A DNA stretch of 64,000 nucleotides from an uncultured Lachnospiraceae bacterium (lineage in GTDB: Bacteria > Bacillota > Clostridia > Lachnospirales > Lachnospiraceae), in the NCBI GenBank assembly GCA_910586205.1, contig CAJUGD010000007.1, forward strand, positions 74,738 through 138,737, read 5' to 3'. Numbering within the stretch: position 1 is the first letter of the stretch; each line of letters starts with the position of its first letter. The notes under the pieces were generated by a model that was given only the letters and a program-made list of their open reading frames with translations, was not told the origin of the DNA and made no database searches. Shown here one piece after another: positions 48,634 through 57,798 of the stretch. The position numbers and the translations under genes were made by a program.

Positions 48634-49845
48634 TTACTCATACCGCAGCGCTTCGATAGGATCTTTTTTTGCCGCCTTAGAAGCCGGATACATCCCAAAA
48701 AAGATTCCCACCATCGCGGAAAATCCCACTGCCAAAAGCACGACTCCCGGCTTCACAATGGCCTGCACACCCAAAAGCGTACCGCCGATCATCACCAGGC
48801 CGCCTCCTAAAAGGATCCCCACAATGCCTCCGCAGGCCGAGAGGATCGCCGACTCTGTGAGAAACTGAATCATAATGTCCCGGGTCCTGGCCCCTAAGCT
48901 CTTGCGGATTCCTATCTCCCGGGTACGCTCTGTCACGGACACCAGCATGATATTCATGATCCCGATTCCGCCCACCAGCAGGGAGATGGCCGCAATGCCT
49001 CCTACAGCAGCCGCCAATCCTCCCATCATGCTGTCCATCTGCCCCATTTCATCCTTGGCGCTGTTCAGACGAAAATCCTCCGGCGCCCGGTTCTTGCTCT
49101 TTGCCACATACAGCTTAAGCCTGTTATAAAATTCATCCATGGTCGCCTCATCTTTCGCATAGATGCGTATGGCATAAAAGTAATCATTGGGCCAGGTAAG
49201 AATCGTGTAAGGCAGAAATGCCTCGCCACCCTCTGTGTTGGCTCCCAGCATCATAGCCTGAAAGGGACTTAGCTTTTTGCGGTATATCCCCACCACGGTG
49301 TATTCCTCCGTGGTCCCGTAAAGGGTGGTCCGAAATGTCCTTCCCACTGCATTCTCCACACCGAACAGATTCATGGCGCTTGTGGTGTCCATCACCACAT
49401 TCTTACGCCGCCCCAGCACATCCCCTTCATTCAGATACCGGCCATATACCATATTGACCGGCTGCACCTCCTGATAATTATAATCAATTCCCGTGAAACT
49501 GAACTTGATCTTGGTCCTGCCGCTGACAACATCCGCAGAGACATAAGCTCTGCTGTCAATATAAGCGATCTCATCTCCAAACACATCCTTGATCCGCTCC
49601 ATCTCATCCAGCGTAAAATAATCGCTCTGACGCACATTATCCACCCAATAGCCAATGGACAAGTATGCCTGAGTCACCCCAATCTCCCTGTAAAGCCCTT
49701 CAAACATACTCCTCATGGTATCTCCGATAGACACAATGGAAATCACGGAACCGATTCCAATGATGATGCCTAACATGGTCAGAAACGAGCGCATTTTATT
49801 GGCACGAATGGCTGAAAATGCCATTTTCATATTCTCTATCAGCAT
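48634..49845 (-). CDS. MacB-like ABC transporter permease, copy 2
   Basis: 403 residues from the ATG at 49845 (MLIENMKMAFSAIRANKMRS), 8 nt behind GGAAAG. Four membrane helices: one at about 22-44 (LTMLGIIIGIGSVISIVSIG) and three near the C terminus (AVGGIAAISLLVGGIGIMNI, AILSACGGIVGILLGGGLVM, VVLLAVGFSAMVGIFFGMYP). A large extracytoplasmic domain lies between. The FtsX-like end has SVTERTREIGIRKSLGARTR. It is a tandem duplicate of the gene at 49938-51149, nearly identical in the membrane parts and more diverged in the outer domain. Acts with the ATPase at 51153 and adaptor at 52024. Confidence 0.93.
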   Translation of the reverse strand: MLIENMKMAFSAIRANKMRSFLTMLGIIIGIGSVISIVSIGDTMRSMFEGLYREIGVTQAYLSIGYWVDNVRQSDYFTLDEMERIKDVFGDEIAYIDSRAYVSADVVSGRTKIKFSFTGIDYNYQEVQPVNMVYGRYLNEGDVLGRRKNVVMDTTSAMNLFGVENAVGRTFRTTLYGTTEEYTVVGIYRKKLSPFQAMMLGANTEGGEAFLPYTILTWPNDYFYAIRIYAKDEATMDEFYNRLKLYVAKSKNRAPEDFRLNSAKDEMGQMDSMMGGLAAAVGGIAAISLLVGGIGIMNIMLVSVTERTREIGIRKSLGARTRDIMIQFLTESAILSACGGIVGILLGGGLVMIGGTLLGVQAIVKPGVVLLAVGFSAMVGIFFGMYPASKAAKKDPIEALRYE

Positions 49846-49937
49846 AATATCACTTTCCTTCCGGCATTTTTCCACACGTTTTCCCGTTATGACAGGCTTT
49901 ACCCGGATTCCGCCTTACCCATTTACAACTTTGTCCT

Positions 49938-51149
49938 TTATTCATACCGCAATGCCTCAATGGGATCCTTTTTTGCTGCCTTGGACGCCGGATAAATTCC
50001 AAAAAAGATCCCCACCATAGCGGAAAATCCCACTGCCAGCACCACTACCCCCGGCTTCACAATAGCCTTTACCCCCAAAAGGCTGCCTCCTAAGGTTACA
50101 ATTCCCCCTCCCAGCAAAATCCCCAAAATTCCCCCGCAGGCAGACAGTATAGCTGACTCCGTTAAAAACTGTACCATAATATCCCAGGTTCTGGCTCCCA
50201 AACTTTTGCGTACCCCGATCTCCCTGGTACGCTCTGTCACAGACACCAGCATAATATTCATGATTCCGATTCCGCCCACCAAAAGGGAGATGGCGGCAAT
50301 ACCTCCGACCGCTGTAGCCAGGCCGCCCATCATACTGTCCCACTGTCCCATCTGATCCTTAGCGGATATCATACGGAAATCTTCCGGGTTTCTGTCTTTT
50401 GATTTGGCTACATAATTTTTAATATTTTCAAAAAGCGCATCCATGGTCTCCTCATCCTTAGCAAAAAACCGGATATCGTAGAAACGGTCATTGGGCCAGG
50501 TCAGGATAGTATATGGAAGAAACGCCTCACCGCCTTCTGTGTTGGCGCCCAGCATCATGGCCTGAAACGGGTTCAGATCCTTGCGGTATACCCCTACCAC
50601 GGTGTACTCATCTGTAGTGCCGTAAATGGTGGTGCGGAAGGTCTTTCCCACCGCATTCTCCACACCGAACAAATTCATGGCGCTTACCGTATCCATCACC
50701 ACATTCTTACGTCTCCCCAGCACATCCCCTTCATTGAGATACCGGCCGTATACCATATTGACGGGCTGCACCTCCTGATAATTATAATCAATTCCCGTGT
50801 AACTGAAATTCACGGTGGTCCTGGCACAGACTGCATCTCCGGATGTCATGGCGTCACTGTCAATATAAGCAATCTCATCTCCGAAAATTTCCTTGATCCG
50901 TTCCATCTCATCCAGAGTAAAGTAATCGCTTTCCCGCCAGTCATCCACCCAGTAGCCAATGGCAATATATGCTTGCGTAATCCCTATCTTCCGGTACAAT
51001 TCCTCAAACATGCCCCGCATGGTATCTCCAATGGACACAATCGCGATCACGGAACCGATTCCGATAATAATTCCCAGCATAGTCAGAAAGGAACGCATTT
51101 TATTGGCACGGATGGCTGAAAATGCCATTAACATATTCTCTATCAGCAT
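49938..51149 (-). CDS. MacB-like ABC transporter permease, copy 1
   Basis: 403 residues, MLIENMLMAFSAIRANKMRS. Same plan as its downstream duplicate: MacB periplasmic-core-type domain (TQAYIAIGYWVDDWRESDYF, VQPVNMVYGRYLNEGDVLGR) and FtsX-type helices at the C terminus. Its ATG is 3 bp after the ATPase gene, so it is translated in one unit. The two copies may form a heterodimer, or they may serve different cargo. Such systems export antimicrobial peptides or antibiotics. Confidence 0.93.
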   Translation of the reverse strand: MLIENMLMAFSAIRANKMRSFLTMLGIIIGIGSVIAIVSIGDTMRGMFEELYRKIGITQAYIAIGYWVDDWRESDYFTLDEMERIKEIFGDEIAYIDSDAMTSGDAVCARTTVNFSYTGIDYNYQEVQPVNMVYGRYLNEGDVLGRRKNVVMDTVSAMNLFGVENAVGKTFRTTIYGTTDEYTVVGVYRKDLNPFQAMMLGANTEGGEAFLPYTILTWPNDRFYDIRFFAKDEETMDALFENIKNYVAKSKDRNPEDFRMISAKDQMGQWDSMMGGLATAVGGIAAISLLVGGIGIMNIMLVSVTERTREIGVRKSLGARTWDIMVQFLTESAILSACGGILGILLGGGIVTLGGSLLGVKAIVKPGVVVLAVGFSAMVGIFFGIYPASKAAKKDPIEALRYE

Positions 51150-51152
51150 AAC

Positions 51153-52007
51153 TCACCCTTCTTCCCCTGGCTTTCTCGGCACATTCGGACAGTCGCTGAG
51201 GATCTGCCCGTCCCGAAACCGGATAATCCTCTCCGTAAACGCCGCGATCTCCTCCTCATGAGTCACAACCACCACCGTAGTCCCCTCCTTATGAAGCTGG
51301 GAAAACAGCTCCATAATCTCAACAGAAGCCGCTGTATCCAGATTTCCTGTAGGCTCGTCAGCCAACAGGAGAGGCGGCTCATTTGCCAGTGCACGGGCAA
51401 TGGCCACTCTCTGACGCTGGCCGCCGGACAGTTCATTAGGCATATGCTCTGCCCGCTTCCCAAGGCCCACCCGCTCTAAAAGCTCCCTGGCCCTCTGCTC
51501 CCGAAACCGTTTATTCTTGCGGGCATAAGTCATAGGCAGCTCTACATTTTTAAGAGCTGAGGTTCTGGAGATCAGATTAAATGACTGAAAGACAAATCCG
51601 ATCTTCCTGTTCCGTATCAAAGACAGCTCATCCGGATTCATAGCCGCCACATCCACCCCGTCCAGATAATAATGGCCCATGGAAGGCCGATCCAAGCATC
51701 CCAAAATATTCATGAGCGTAGATTTTCCTGACCCGGACTGACCCATGATTGCCACAAATTCCCCCCGGTGTATGGTCAAATTGATTCTCTTTAATCCTAA
51801 TACCTTTAAAGCCCCTGTATCATAGATCTTCACCAGATCCTCCAGGTGAATCAGCTCCTCGCTGACATTTTCCGTTATGTATTCCGGAAGCTTTTGATTC
51901 TTCTTAAGCCCCTTTAGCCATGCGCCGGAAAGCTTCGGCAAATCTTTCCCTGGCTTATGCATCCTGTCAGGCTTTTCCTTTATATTTCCACGATTCAACA
52001 GTCCCAT
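51153..52007 (-). CDS. MacB/LolD-type ABC transporter ATP-binding protein
   Basis: 284 residues, start behind GGAGGATAG. Walker A GQSGSGKST, Q-loop IGFVFQSFNLISR, signature LSGGQRQRVAIARAL, Walker B LLLADEPTGNLD, H-loop VVVVTHEEEIA. The core matches LolD/MacB ATPases (about 225 residues). It has about 55 extra residues in front (MGLLNRGNIKEKPDRMHKPG and on), basic and without a known motif. Drives the adjacent permeases. Confidence 0.95.
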   Translation of the reverse strand: MGLLNRGNIKEKPDRMHKPGKDLPKLSGAWLKGLKKNQKLPEYITENVSEELIHLEDLVKIYDTGALKVLGLKRINLTIHRGEFVAIMGQSGSGKSTLMNILGCLDRPSMGHYYLDGVDVAAMNPDELSLIRNRKIGFVFQSFNLISRTSALKNVELPMTYARKNKRFREQRARELLERVGLGKRAEHMPNELSGGQRQRVAIARALANEPPLLLADEPTGNLDTAASVEIMELFSQLHKEGTTVVVVTHEEEIAAFTERIIRFRDGQILSDCPNVPRKPGEEG

Positions 52008-52023
52008 TAGCTATCCTCCGCTG

Positions 52024-53349
52024 TCATTGAACCGGGGATGCTGCAACGGCCATGCCATCCACCAGAAAAGCCATAGGCGAAGCAATATAGAAAAGCCCTT
52101 CTGTCAGGCCATCCCCCTTCACTTCCACCTCCACGTCGCTTTCCACTCCGGTCTCCACAGGAATCATTTTCACCACATTATTTTCCACTGAAGCCAGATA
52201 AGTGTTTCCTTCCTTTTCAATCAAAGCTCCCATGGGCACCACCCAGGTATCCTTTGACTCATTAAGCACAATCTGCGCCCTGGCCGTAATCCCTGCAATC
52301 AACTTGGTATTTTTGTTCTGGATCTGAATCGTAGTAGGAATGACCCTTTCTGTGGAGCCGCCTCCCTTTTCCTCACCTGTAGGAGAAATGGAGGTGATGA
52401 GCCCTTCTTCTGTCTCCCCGCCAAGAATATCCGCCGAGATCTCTGCCTTCTGCCCCACCTTTACCTTGCCGATGGAATACTCGCTGACATTGATCTTCAT
52501 TTCCAGTTTTTCCAGGTTATCAATCACAAATAAAGGCCGGTCATCATCCACGGTATCTGCAAAACGTCCGACCCTGGAGTTGACCCTCACAACCGTGCCG
52601 TCAATGGGGCTTTTCACCTCCACATCTTCCAGCTCCTTTTTCTTCTTCTCCAGCTCAAACTCCGCATTCCGAATCCTTAAATCATAGGACTCATTGGCCA
52701 CCGGCTTCCCGCCCTGAAGATGAAATGCCGAAACTTGTCTTGACGCTTCTGCCAGCACGTCCCTGGCCGCCTCCAGCTCCATCTGGGAAACATCGCCTCC
52801 CGCATAAAGCATAGCCTTTCGGTCATAATCCCTCTTTGCCGCCAGTTCATCCTGTCTGGCCTTTGCATACCCGATCTCAGCCTGAAGCTGTGCCTCATTC
52901 CTCTCTGCAACTGCCAGATTATAGGCGTTCTGCGCTATTTCCACCTCTTTCTGCACATCTTCCGAGTCCAGCCGGGCAAGCACCTGCCCTGCTGTCACCT
53001 TATCCCCTTCCTTTACAAGAATCTCCAGGATCTCCGCATGAAGGCGGGATACCACTTCTGCACTGTCTGTACCGGAAACAGGGCCGCTGATGGAAAGCAC
53101 CTCCTCCACGTCTCCCTTCTCAAGAGGAACTGTGGAAACCATCACTGCCCCGTCGTTTCCTCCCCCTTTCATCTTCATCACCACAAACAGAGCGGCAGCC
53201 ACAGCCACCACTCCTACAGCAATCTTCTTTCTCCTGCTCCAGTTCTTCCACCCCTTAAGCTTCCCTGACTTTCTCTTTCCCTTCTTTTTCCCCGGCCCAT
53301 CCTCTGCCATCAGCTCAGCCAGCCCGTTTTCAAATTCCTGATCTGTCAT
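52024..53349 (-). CDS. HlyD/MacA-type efflux adaptor
   Basis: 441 residues. A basic, Lys/Gly-rich N terminus (KGKRKSGKLKGWKNWSRRKK) precedes one membrane helix (IAVGVVAVAAALFVVM). Then the lipoyl-type half (VVSRLHAEILEILVKEGDKV), a coiled coil (about 130-220: AQNAYNLAVAERNEAQLQAE), the second lipoyl half (VKSPIDGTVVRVNSRVGRFA) and beta-barrel domains (IAGITARAQIVLNES). It joins the MacB-like pair on the outer face. First gene of the set, 16 bp before the ATPase gene. Confidence 0.93.
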   Translation of the reverse strand: MTDQEFENGLAELMAEDGPGKKKGKRKSGKLKGWKNWSRRKKIAVGVVAVAAALFVVMKMKGGGNDGAVMVSTVPLEKGDVEEVLSISGPVSGTDSAEVVSRLHAEILEILVKEGDKVTAGQVLARLDSEDVQKEVEIAQNAYNLAVAERNEAQLQAEIGYAKARQDELAAKRDYDRKAMLYAGGDVSQMELEAARDVLAEASRQVSAFHLQGGKPVANESYDLRIRNAEFELEKKKKELEDVEVKSPIDGTVVRVNSRVGRFADTVDDDRPLFVIDNLEKLEMKINVSEYSIGKVKVGQKAEISADILGGETEEGLITSISPTGEEKGGGSTERVIPTTIQIQNKNTKLIAGITARAQIVLNESKDTWVVPMGALIEKEGNTYLASVENNVVKMIPVETGVESDVEVEVKGDGLTEGLFYIASPMAFLVDGMAVAASPVQ

Positions 53350-53419
53350 CTCAAACTCCTCTTTCCAGTCATTTCTTCATTTTCTCCTCAATCCCCATTC
53401 ATTTCCCCCTGTTCCTTCT

Positions 53420-53472
53420 ATGTACTCTCGGAGTCTCCCCATATCTGCTTTTGCGATACTCCGAGAGTACAT
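53420..53472. repeat. 15-bp perfect inverted repeat before the adaptor gene
   Basis: ATGTACTCTCGGAGT (53420-53434) and its reverse complement (53458-53472), 23 bp apart. It follows the promoter directly, so it is either an operator or a leader hairpin. Confidence 0.7.
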
Positions 53473-53476
53473 TTCT

Positions 53477-53505
53477 ATCCTACTCCCATTCTTGTTATCC
53501 GTCAA
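53477..53505 (-). promoter_or_regulatory. Promoter of the MacB-like efflux operon
   Basis: Minus strand: TTGACG (53500-53505), 17-bp spacer, TAGGAT (53477-53482), with the inverted repeat just downstream. Confidence 0.65.
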
Positions 53506-53543
53506 TCCATTTTACCCCCCCTGAACTTGTCAACCTTATTTTG

Positions 53544-55892
53544 TTACTGTTCAGGAGTTCTATTCTCCGCTCTGTCCCAAATATACTCCGGCGCCATTCC
53601 TTTCGGGAACCTTACCGGCACACTCATATTCCAATCCCCATCTTCCCCGTCTTCATAGTTCTTTTCTATATCCTCCTGTGTCTCCGGATTCCAGGCCATC
53701 AGATAAACATCCAGCTCCTCAGTCTTGAAAAAGGGATTATAATGACACAATGCCTTTGACACCAGCATCTTGCGAAGCTCCATAACTTTCTCTTTATCCC
53801 TGATATGAAAACGCCCCCCGGATGTTAAGGTCCAATACTCTTCATCATAAAAATCCGGATCCGTATTCCCGATATGTTCTTGATAGCCCGTTACAAATCC
53901 GTCATTCAGCTCCACCCGGACTGCCCTCACATCCAATCCGTCCAAATACCCGCCGCATTTCACTCCCTGAGCCTGTAAAAGCCCTATCGTCTCTGTAAAA
54001 GAAGGATACACCGGATAAAAGTCCTTGTCAAATATATCCGTGCTGCGCCATGAATTATATCCTCCGTTATCCAGATACCATTCCTCAGCATTCTCTCCCA
54101 AAGCTTCCTGCCTTCTCCACCAGTCTATGGCTTCATCATCCTCAGTCTTGCTGAAACGGATCAATCCCACGGGCGCTTCCTTTTCCATTCTCTCCACGGT
54201 CATAGCCTGAAACTCTCTCTGATAGCTCTCAAAAAGCAATGTCTTTTCCTGCTCTGACAGGTTATCCAAACAGATTTCTTTTTTATTGTCACTATTCCTA
54301 TATTCTCCCCGGAAACGGACAGAAGACACTTGATCCGCTGTCATGGACAAAAGGGGAAAGACCCCTCTCTGAAATTCCTCATTCTCATACAAGCTCCGGA
54401 CTGCCGGCTGCACCTGGCTGTCATCAAGCGGCATATGATAAACACGGCTCACCTTTCTTCCGCTTTTTAAGGTATAGCAGATCTCCACCTGGCTCCAGAC
54501 AGCTCTGTCGTTTGCACTATTCCTGTATTCATTCCTCTTATTTTCATTCAGGCACTCTATTCCTGCAGACGCAAGAGCCAGAAGGTTCTCTGTGTCATGA
54601 TACTTCATGTTTTTCATAATATTCTCACGGGAAGAATAATCATTCGCCCATTCGTAATGTCCATCCGGATACTGCTTTGTATGTCCGTAAGACACCCAAT
54701 TCGTCAGTTGGCTTATATTGACAGACGCCTCCTGAACCTGCCCTGCCTTCGGGAGATACCGGTCATATCCCAGCAGATCATACCGAAACACCACGAAAAT
54801 CAAGACAGCCGCTGCCATGCAGCATCCCATCTGCAGCTTATGGGAGAACAATTTCCTAAAGTCAAAATGATAGATAATTTCCACTACACAGTGGCAGACG
54901 CCGCCGCCAAACACAATGCCGAATACAGCCCAACCCATGGAACCGCGCACAGCATAGAAAAACAGTCCCAGCCCCATGGCAGACAACATGGTCAGCAAAA
55001 TCCGGATAACCGGGCAGGATACGGGAAATGCCATAGCCTTCCCTGCTGCCTCTGACGGACGTTTCCGGTACAAAAAACAGCCAAATACTGCCAGGCCCAA
55101 AGATACCATCCAGGCTATGAGCACCGGCACTGCCATGGGAGCCGGTTCCTGATACTGGTGCGCATTTCTTCCGAGCTGATAAATATATTCCGAAACCGGC
55201 GACATCCGAATCCCATACATCAAAACACGGTCTGAAAAAAAACCCGGCAGATAGGAAGCATAGGTGTGAAAAAAGCTGGAAAGATATCCTGTCAGGAGTC
55301 CCACCGCCATAGGCATATAAAACGCAAACACCATGGTTCCCAAAAATCCAATGACCAGATGTCCTGTCATCATGGCTGCCACCACCACAGTGGCATACAT
55401 TAAAATAAAATACGTAATATGAAGCCCGAAAGCAGCCAGAGCTACCTGCCACAGCCTCATGCCGCTTGCCCCGTTAGCGATTCCCACCAGCACGGCCAAT
55501 ACCTGACAAATCCCATAAGGCACAGCCAAGATCAAAATCCCGTCCAGAAAATTAACAGCAAAAAGCTTTTCCCTCCTTACCGGAATCCCATGGTAAAAAT
55601 CCACCTTGCTTTTGGAATTGAGAAATGAAAAGCTGCTGAGTCCGCAGATCAGCGAAGACACCATCATCAAAAATACGGTCATCCCACAGTTAAAAGACAG
55701 CCACCGGACAAGCTCCCTTTCATAGTTAGCCACACCCTTGGCATGATTTACATACTCCTTGATCTCACCGGCCGTAAATGCCGCTACCACCGGGTAGAAC
55801 AAAAAGAATCCCAGACTGAGCAATGCCACTGCCCAAATTCGTCTTTTCAAATCCTCTTTCATCAGCTTAAAAAATAAGTTTCTTGATGTCAT
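53544..55892 (-). CDS. ABC-2-type membrane protein with large extracytoplasmic tail
   Basis: 782 residues from the ATG at 55892 (MTSRNLFFKLMKEDLKRRIW), 9 nt behind GGAGG; the site lies inside the end of the ATPase gene. About ten hydrophobic helices in the first 400 residues (LLSLGFFLFYPVVAAFTAGE, VFLMMVSSLICGLSSFSFLN, MATVVVAAMMTGHLVIGFLG-like segments, AAAVLIFVVFRYDLLGYDRY), then about 370 mostly soluble residues with Tyr/Asp/Glu-rich patches. It matches the large permeases that pair with YtrA-regulated ATPases in Lachnospiraceae. Substrate unknown. Last gene of a GntR-ATPase-permease unit. Confidence 0.8.
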   Translation of the reverse strand: MTSRNLFFKLMKEDLKRRIWAVALLSLGFFLFYPVVAAFTAGEIKEYVNHAKGVANYERELVRWLSFNCGMTVFLMMVSSLICGLSSFSFLNSKSKVDFYHGIPVRREKLFAVNFLDGILILAVPYGICQVLAVLVGIANGASGMRLWQVALAAFGLHITYFILMYATVVVAAMMTGHLVIGFLGTMVFAFYMPMAVGLLTGYLSSFFHTYASYLPGFFSDRVLMYGIRMSPVSEYIYQLGRNAHQYQEPAPMAVPVLIAWMVSLGLAVFGCFLYRKRPSEAAGKAMAFPVSCPVIRILLTMLSAMGLGLFFYAVRGSMGWAVFGIVFGGGVCHCVVEIIYHFDFRKLFSHKLQMGCCMAAAVLIFVVFRYDLLGYDRYLPKAGQVQEASVNISQLTNWVSYGHTKQYPDGHYEWANDYSSRENIMKNMKYHDTENLLALASAGIECLNENKRNEYRNSANDRAVWSQVEICYTLKSGRKVSRVYHMPLDDSQVQPAVRSLYENEEFQRGVFPLLSMTADQVSSVRFRGEYRNSDNKKEICLDNLSEQEKTLLFESYQREFQAMTVERMEKEAPVGLIRFSKTEDDEAIDWWRRQEALGENAEEWYLDNGGYNSWRSTDIFDKDFYPVYPSFTETIGLLQAQGVKCGGYLDGLDVRAVRVELNDGFVTGYQEHIGNTDPDFYDEEYWTLTSGGRFHIRDKEKVMELRKMLVSKALCHYNPFFKTEELDVYLMAWNPETQEDIEKNYEDGEDGDWNMSVPVRFPKGMAPEYIWDRAENRTPEQ

Positions 55893-56766
55893 AGCCCACA
55901 ACCTCCGTTTCACTGATAAAGATTTCCTCCAATGATAAAGGAATAGTCTCATAAAATACAGGATTTGCTGTCTGCATCACGTGCTCCACACGGCTTAAAT
56001 CTCCCCGGACCGTCAAAGTCAGGAGTCTTCCCCTTCTCTCTGTCTTAATGATCTCCATTCCTGTCAGTTCTTCCGGCTCCATGCCCTCTGAAAGCACACA
56101 CTGAACTTTGTGAATACTCATTTTCATCTCATCCAAATCCCGGCTGAGAAGAATCCCTCCCTTATGGAGAAGCCCCACATGGTCGCAGATATCCTCCAGC
56201 TCCCGCAGATTGTGAGACGCAATAATAGGTGTGAGCTGGCGCTCCTCCATATCATTTGCAAAAATACTTTTGACTGCCTGACGCATCACAGGGTCCAGCC
56301 CGTCAAAGGTCTCGTCACAGAACAGATAATCTGTCCCTGCACAGACACCGCAGATCACTGACACCTGCTTTTTCATTCCCTTGGAAAAGGTATTGATCTT
56401 CCGGCTCTCATCCAGATCAAAGCTCCGCATCAGCCCATGAAACCGCTCCTTGTCAAAAGAAGGATACACGATCTTATAGTAAGCCATCATATCCCTGGGT
56501 GTGGAATTGCTAAAAAAATACTGATCGTCTGATATATAGAAAAACTTCCTCTTGGCATCTTCGTTCTCAAACACCTCCATCCCGTCAATGGTAATGGTTC
56601 CTCCGTCCGGCTTAAGCACTCCTGCTGCCATCCGAAGGAAAGTGCTCTTTCCGGCGCCATTCGTCCCAATCAGCCCAAATACACTGCCGTCCCGGATCTG
56701 CGCATTAATATTGTCCACCGCCACAATGTCGTCAAACCGCTTTGTCAGGTTTACTGCCTCTATCAT
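55867..56766 (-). CDS. ABC-2-type transporter ATP-binding protein
   Basis: 299 residues. Walker A GTNGAGKST (about 36), Q-loop region FFYISDDQYFFSNSTPRDMM, signature SKGMKKQVSVICGVCAG (weak, as in ABC-2 ATPases), Walker B YLFCDETFDGLD, H-loop IIASHNLRELEDI. C-terminal regulatory part (VQCVLSEGMEPEELTGMEII). The unusual DET in place of DEP is common in this group. It overlaps the permease gene by 26 bp and follows the GntR gene by 15 bp. Confidence 0.93.
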   Translation of the reverse strand: MIEAVNLTKRFDDIVAVDNINAQIRDGSVFGLIGTNGAGKSTFLRMAAGVLKPDGGTITIDGMEVFENEDAKRKFFYISDDQYFFSNSTPRDMMAYYKIVYPSFDKERFHGLMRSFDLDESRKINTFSKGMKKQVSVICGVCAGTDYLFCDETFDGLDPVMRQAVKSIFANDMEERQLTPIIASHNLRELEDICDHVGLLHKGGILLSRDLDEMKMSIHKVQCVLSEGMEPEELTGMEIIKTERRGRLLTLTVRGDLSRVEHVMQTANPVFYETIPLSLEEIFISETEVVGYDIKKLIF

Positions 56767-56781
56767 CCTGTTATCCCTCCT

Positions 56782-57255
56782 TCACTCATTCTTGACCAAC
56801 AATGCCTCGCTGCTTTCCTGTATAGCTTCCAAACACAGCTCTATGGGGTCTGTCTGCACCGGATTGTGCTCATGGCTTCCTGTTGTCCCCGGGCTTTTGT
56901 CATATGCCTGACCGGCTGCCGTCACAAATTCATCACGCTTCATGCCAATGGTCTTTGCCTCCTTAGCCAACCCCCCCATTTTTCTTTCCATCTCCTCTTT
57001 TCTTGCCTGCCGCAGCTTGCGGATGCTTCCCACAAAGCTGCCCCTTCCTTTGATCGAATATGTGTATCCCCTGCGTTCCAGCTCTCCGTAAGCACGCTGA
57101 ATGGTATTTGGGTTAATCGACAGCTCCATAGCAAGACTTCTCACGGAAGGCATCTGACTGTCCTCCTCTAAAATCCCCAGCATCATAAGCTCTTGAAGCC
57201 TTTCCGCTACCTGCTCATAGATTGGCCGGCTGTCCTTTAAATCCAGCAGAATCAT
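56782..57255 (-). CDS. GntR-family regulator, YtrA type
   Basis: 157 residues. The winged helix is at 10-75: SRPIYEQVAERLQELMMLGI, LEEDSQMPSVRSLAMELSIN, PNTIQRAYGELERRGYTYSI, KGRGSFVG. No large ligand domain follows, only a helical tail of about 80 residues, as in YtrA. The start is behind GGAGAAT. YtrA proteins repress their own ABC operon and respond to cell-wall stress. A perfect operator-like inverted repeat overlaps the -10 box of its promoter. Confidence 0.93.
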   Translation of the reverse strand: MILLDLKDSRPIYEQVAERLQELMMLGILEEDSQMPSVRSLAMELSINPNTIQRAYGELERRGYTYSIKGRGSFVGSIRKLRQARKEEMERKMGGLAKEAKTIGMKRDEFVTAAGQAYDKSPGTTGSHEHNPVQTDPIELCLEAIQESSEALLVKNE

Positions 57256-57286
57256 CTATATTCTCCTTTCTCTCCAGCCTTTGTTG

Positions 57287-57341
57287 ATAAGTGTACTAAG
57301 ATTGTTAATACACTTATACCATACATTTCCACCATACGCAA
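57287..57341 (-). promoter_or_regulatory. Promoter and YtrA-type operator of the ABC-2 operon
   Basis: Minus strand: TTGCGT (57336-57341), 17-bp spacer, TATAAG (57313-57318). ATAAGTGTA (57287-57295) and TACACTTAT (57309-57317) form a perfect 9-bp inverted repeat whose distal arm overlaps the -10 box. Confidence 0.7.
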
Positions 57342-57451
57342 CAACAAAATACTTAAGAAATTGTTAAGTGCCATTTGCTGAAATTCTGCTAAGATGAAAA
57401 CGCTTCAAAAAAAGGCAGAAAAACCGGCAGTTTATTTAAATTTCACCTCAT

Positions 57452-57495
57452 ATGTAATACATACGCTTGCTTCCAGCATACAATAGTGCTATAAT
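57452..57495 (+). promoter_or_regulatory. Promoter of the relB-yoeB locus with upstream palindrome
   Basis: TTGCTT (57467-57472), 17-bp spacer, TATAAT (57490-57495). ATGTAATACAT (57452-57462) is a perfect odd-length palindrome, and TTCACCT/AGGTGAA arms flank the promoter (57442-57448, 57503-57509). Candidates for antitoxin binding. Confidence 0.6.
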
Positions 57496-57528
57496 AATTA
57501 TAAGGTGAATACGAAAGGAGAGATATCT

Positions 57529-57798
57529 ATGGCACTGGCAACCTTAACCGCAAGAGTAGACGAAAAAGACAAGGCCAGCTTTGACACCTTCTGCTCCAAT
57601 GTTGGCCTAAATACTTCTACTGCAATCAATCTTTTTGTGAAAGCAGTTTTACGCGAAAACCGCATCCCGTTTGAGATCACCCAGACCACCGACCCCTTCT
57701 TCTCCGAGGCGAACATGGCCTATGTGAAGAAATCCGTCCAGGAGCTGAGGGCCGGGAAAGGCACTGCCCATGAACTGATTGAGGTGAATGATGAGTGA
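57529..57798 (+). CDS. RelB/DinJ-family antitoxin
   Basis: 89 residues from the ATG at 57529 (MALATLTARVDEKDKASFDT), behind AAGGAGAG. The N-terminal RHH dimer fold reads ATLTARVDEKDKASFDTFCS then NVGLNTSTAINLFVKAVLRE; the C-terminal part (FEITQTTDPFFSEANMAYVK, KSVQELRAGKGTAHELIEV) wraps the toxin. It binds its own promoter and neutralises a RelE/YoeB-type RNase. The toxin gene overlaps its end but is frameshifted. Confidence 0.93.
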   Translation: MALATLTARVDEKDKASFDTFCSNVGLNTSTAINLFVKAVLRENRIPFEITQTTDPFFSEANMAYVKKSVQELRAGKGTAHELIEVNDE

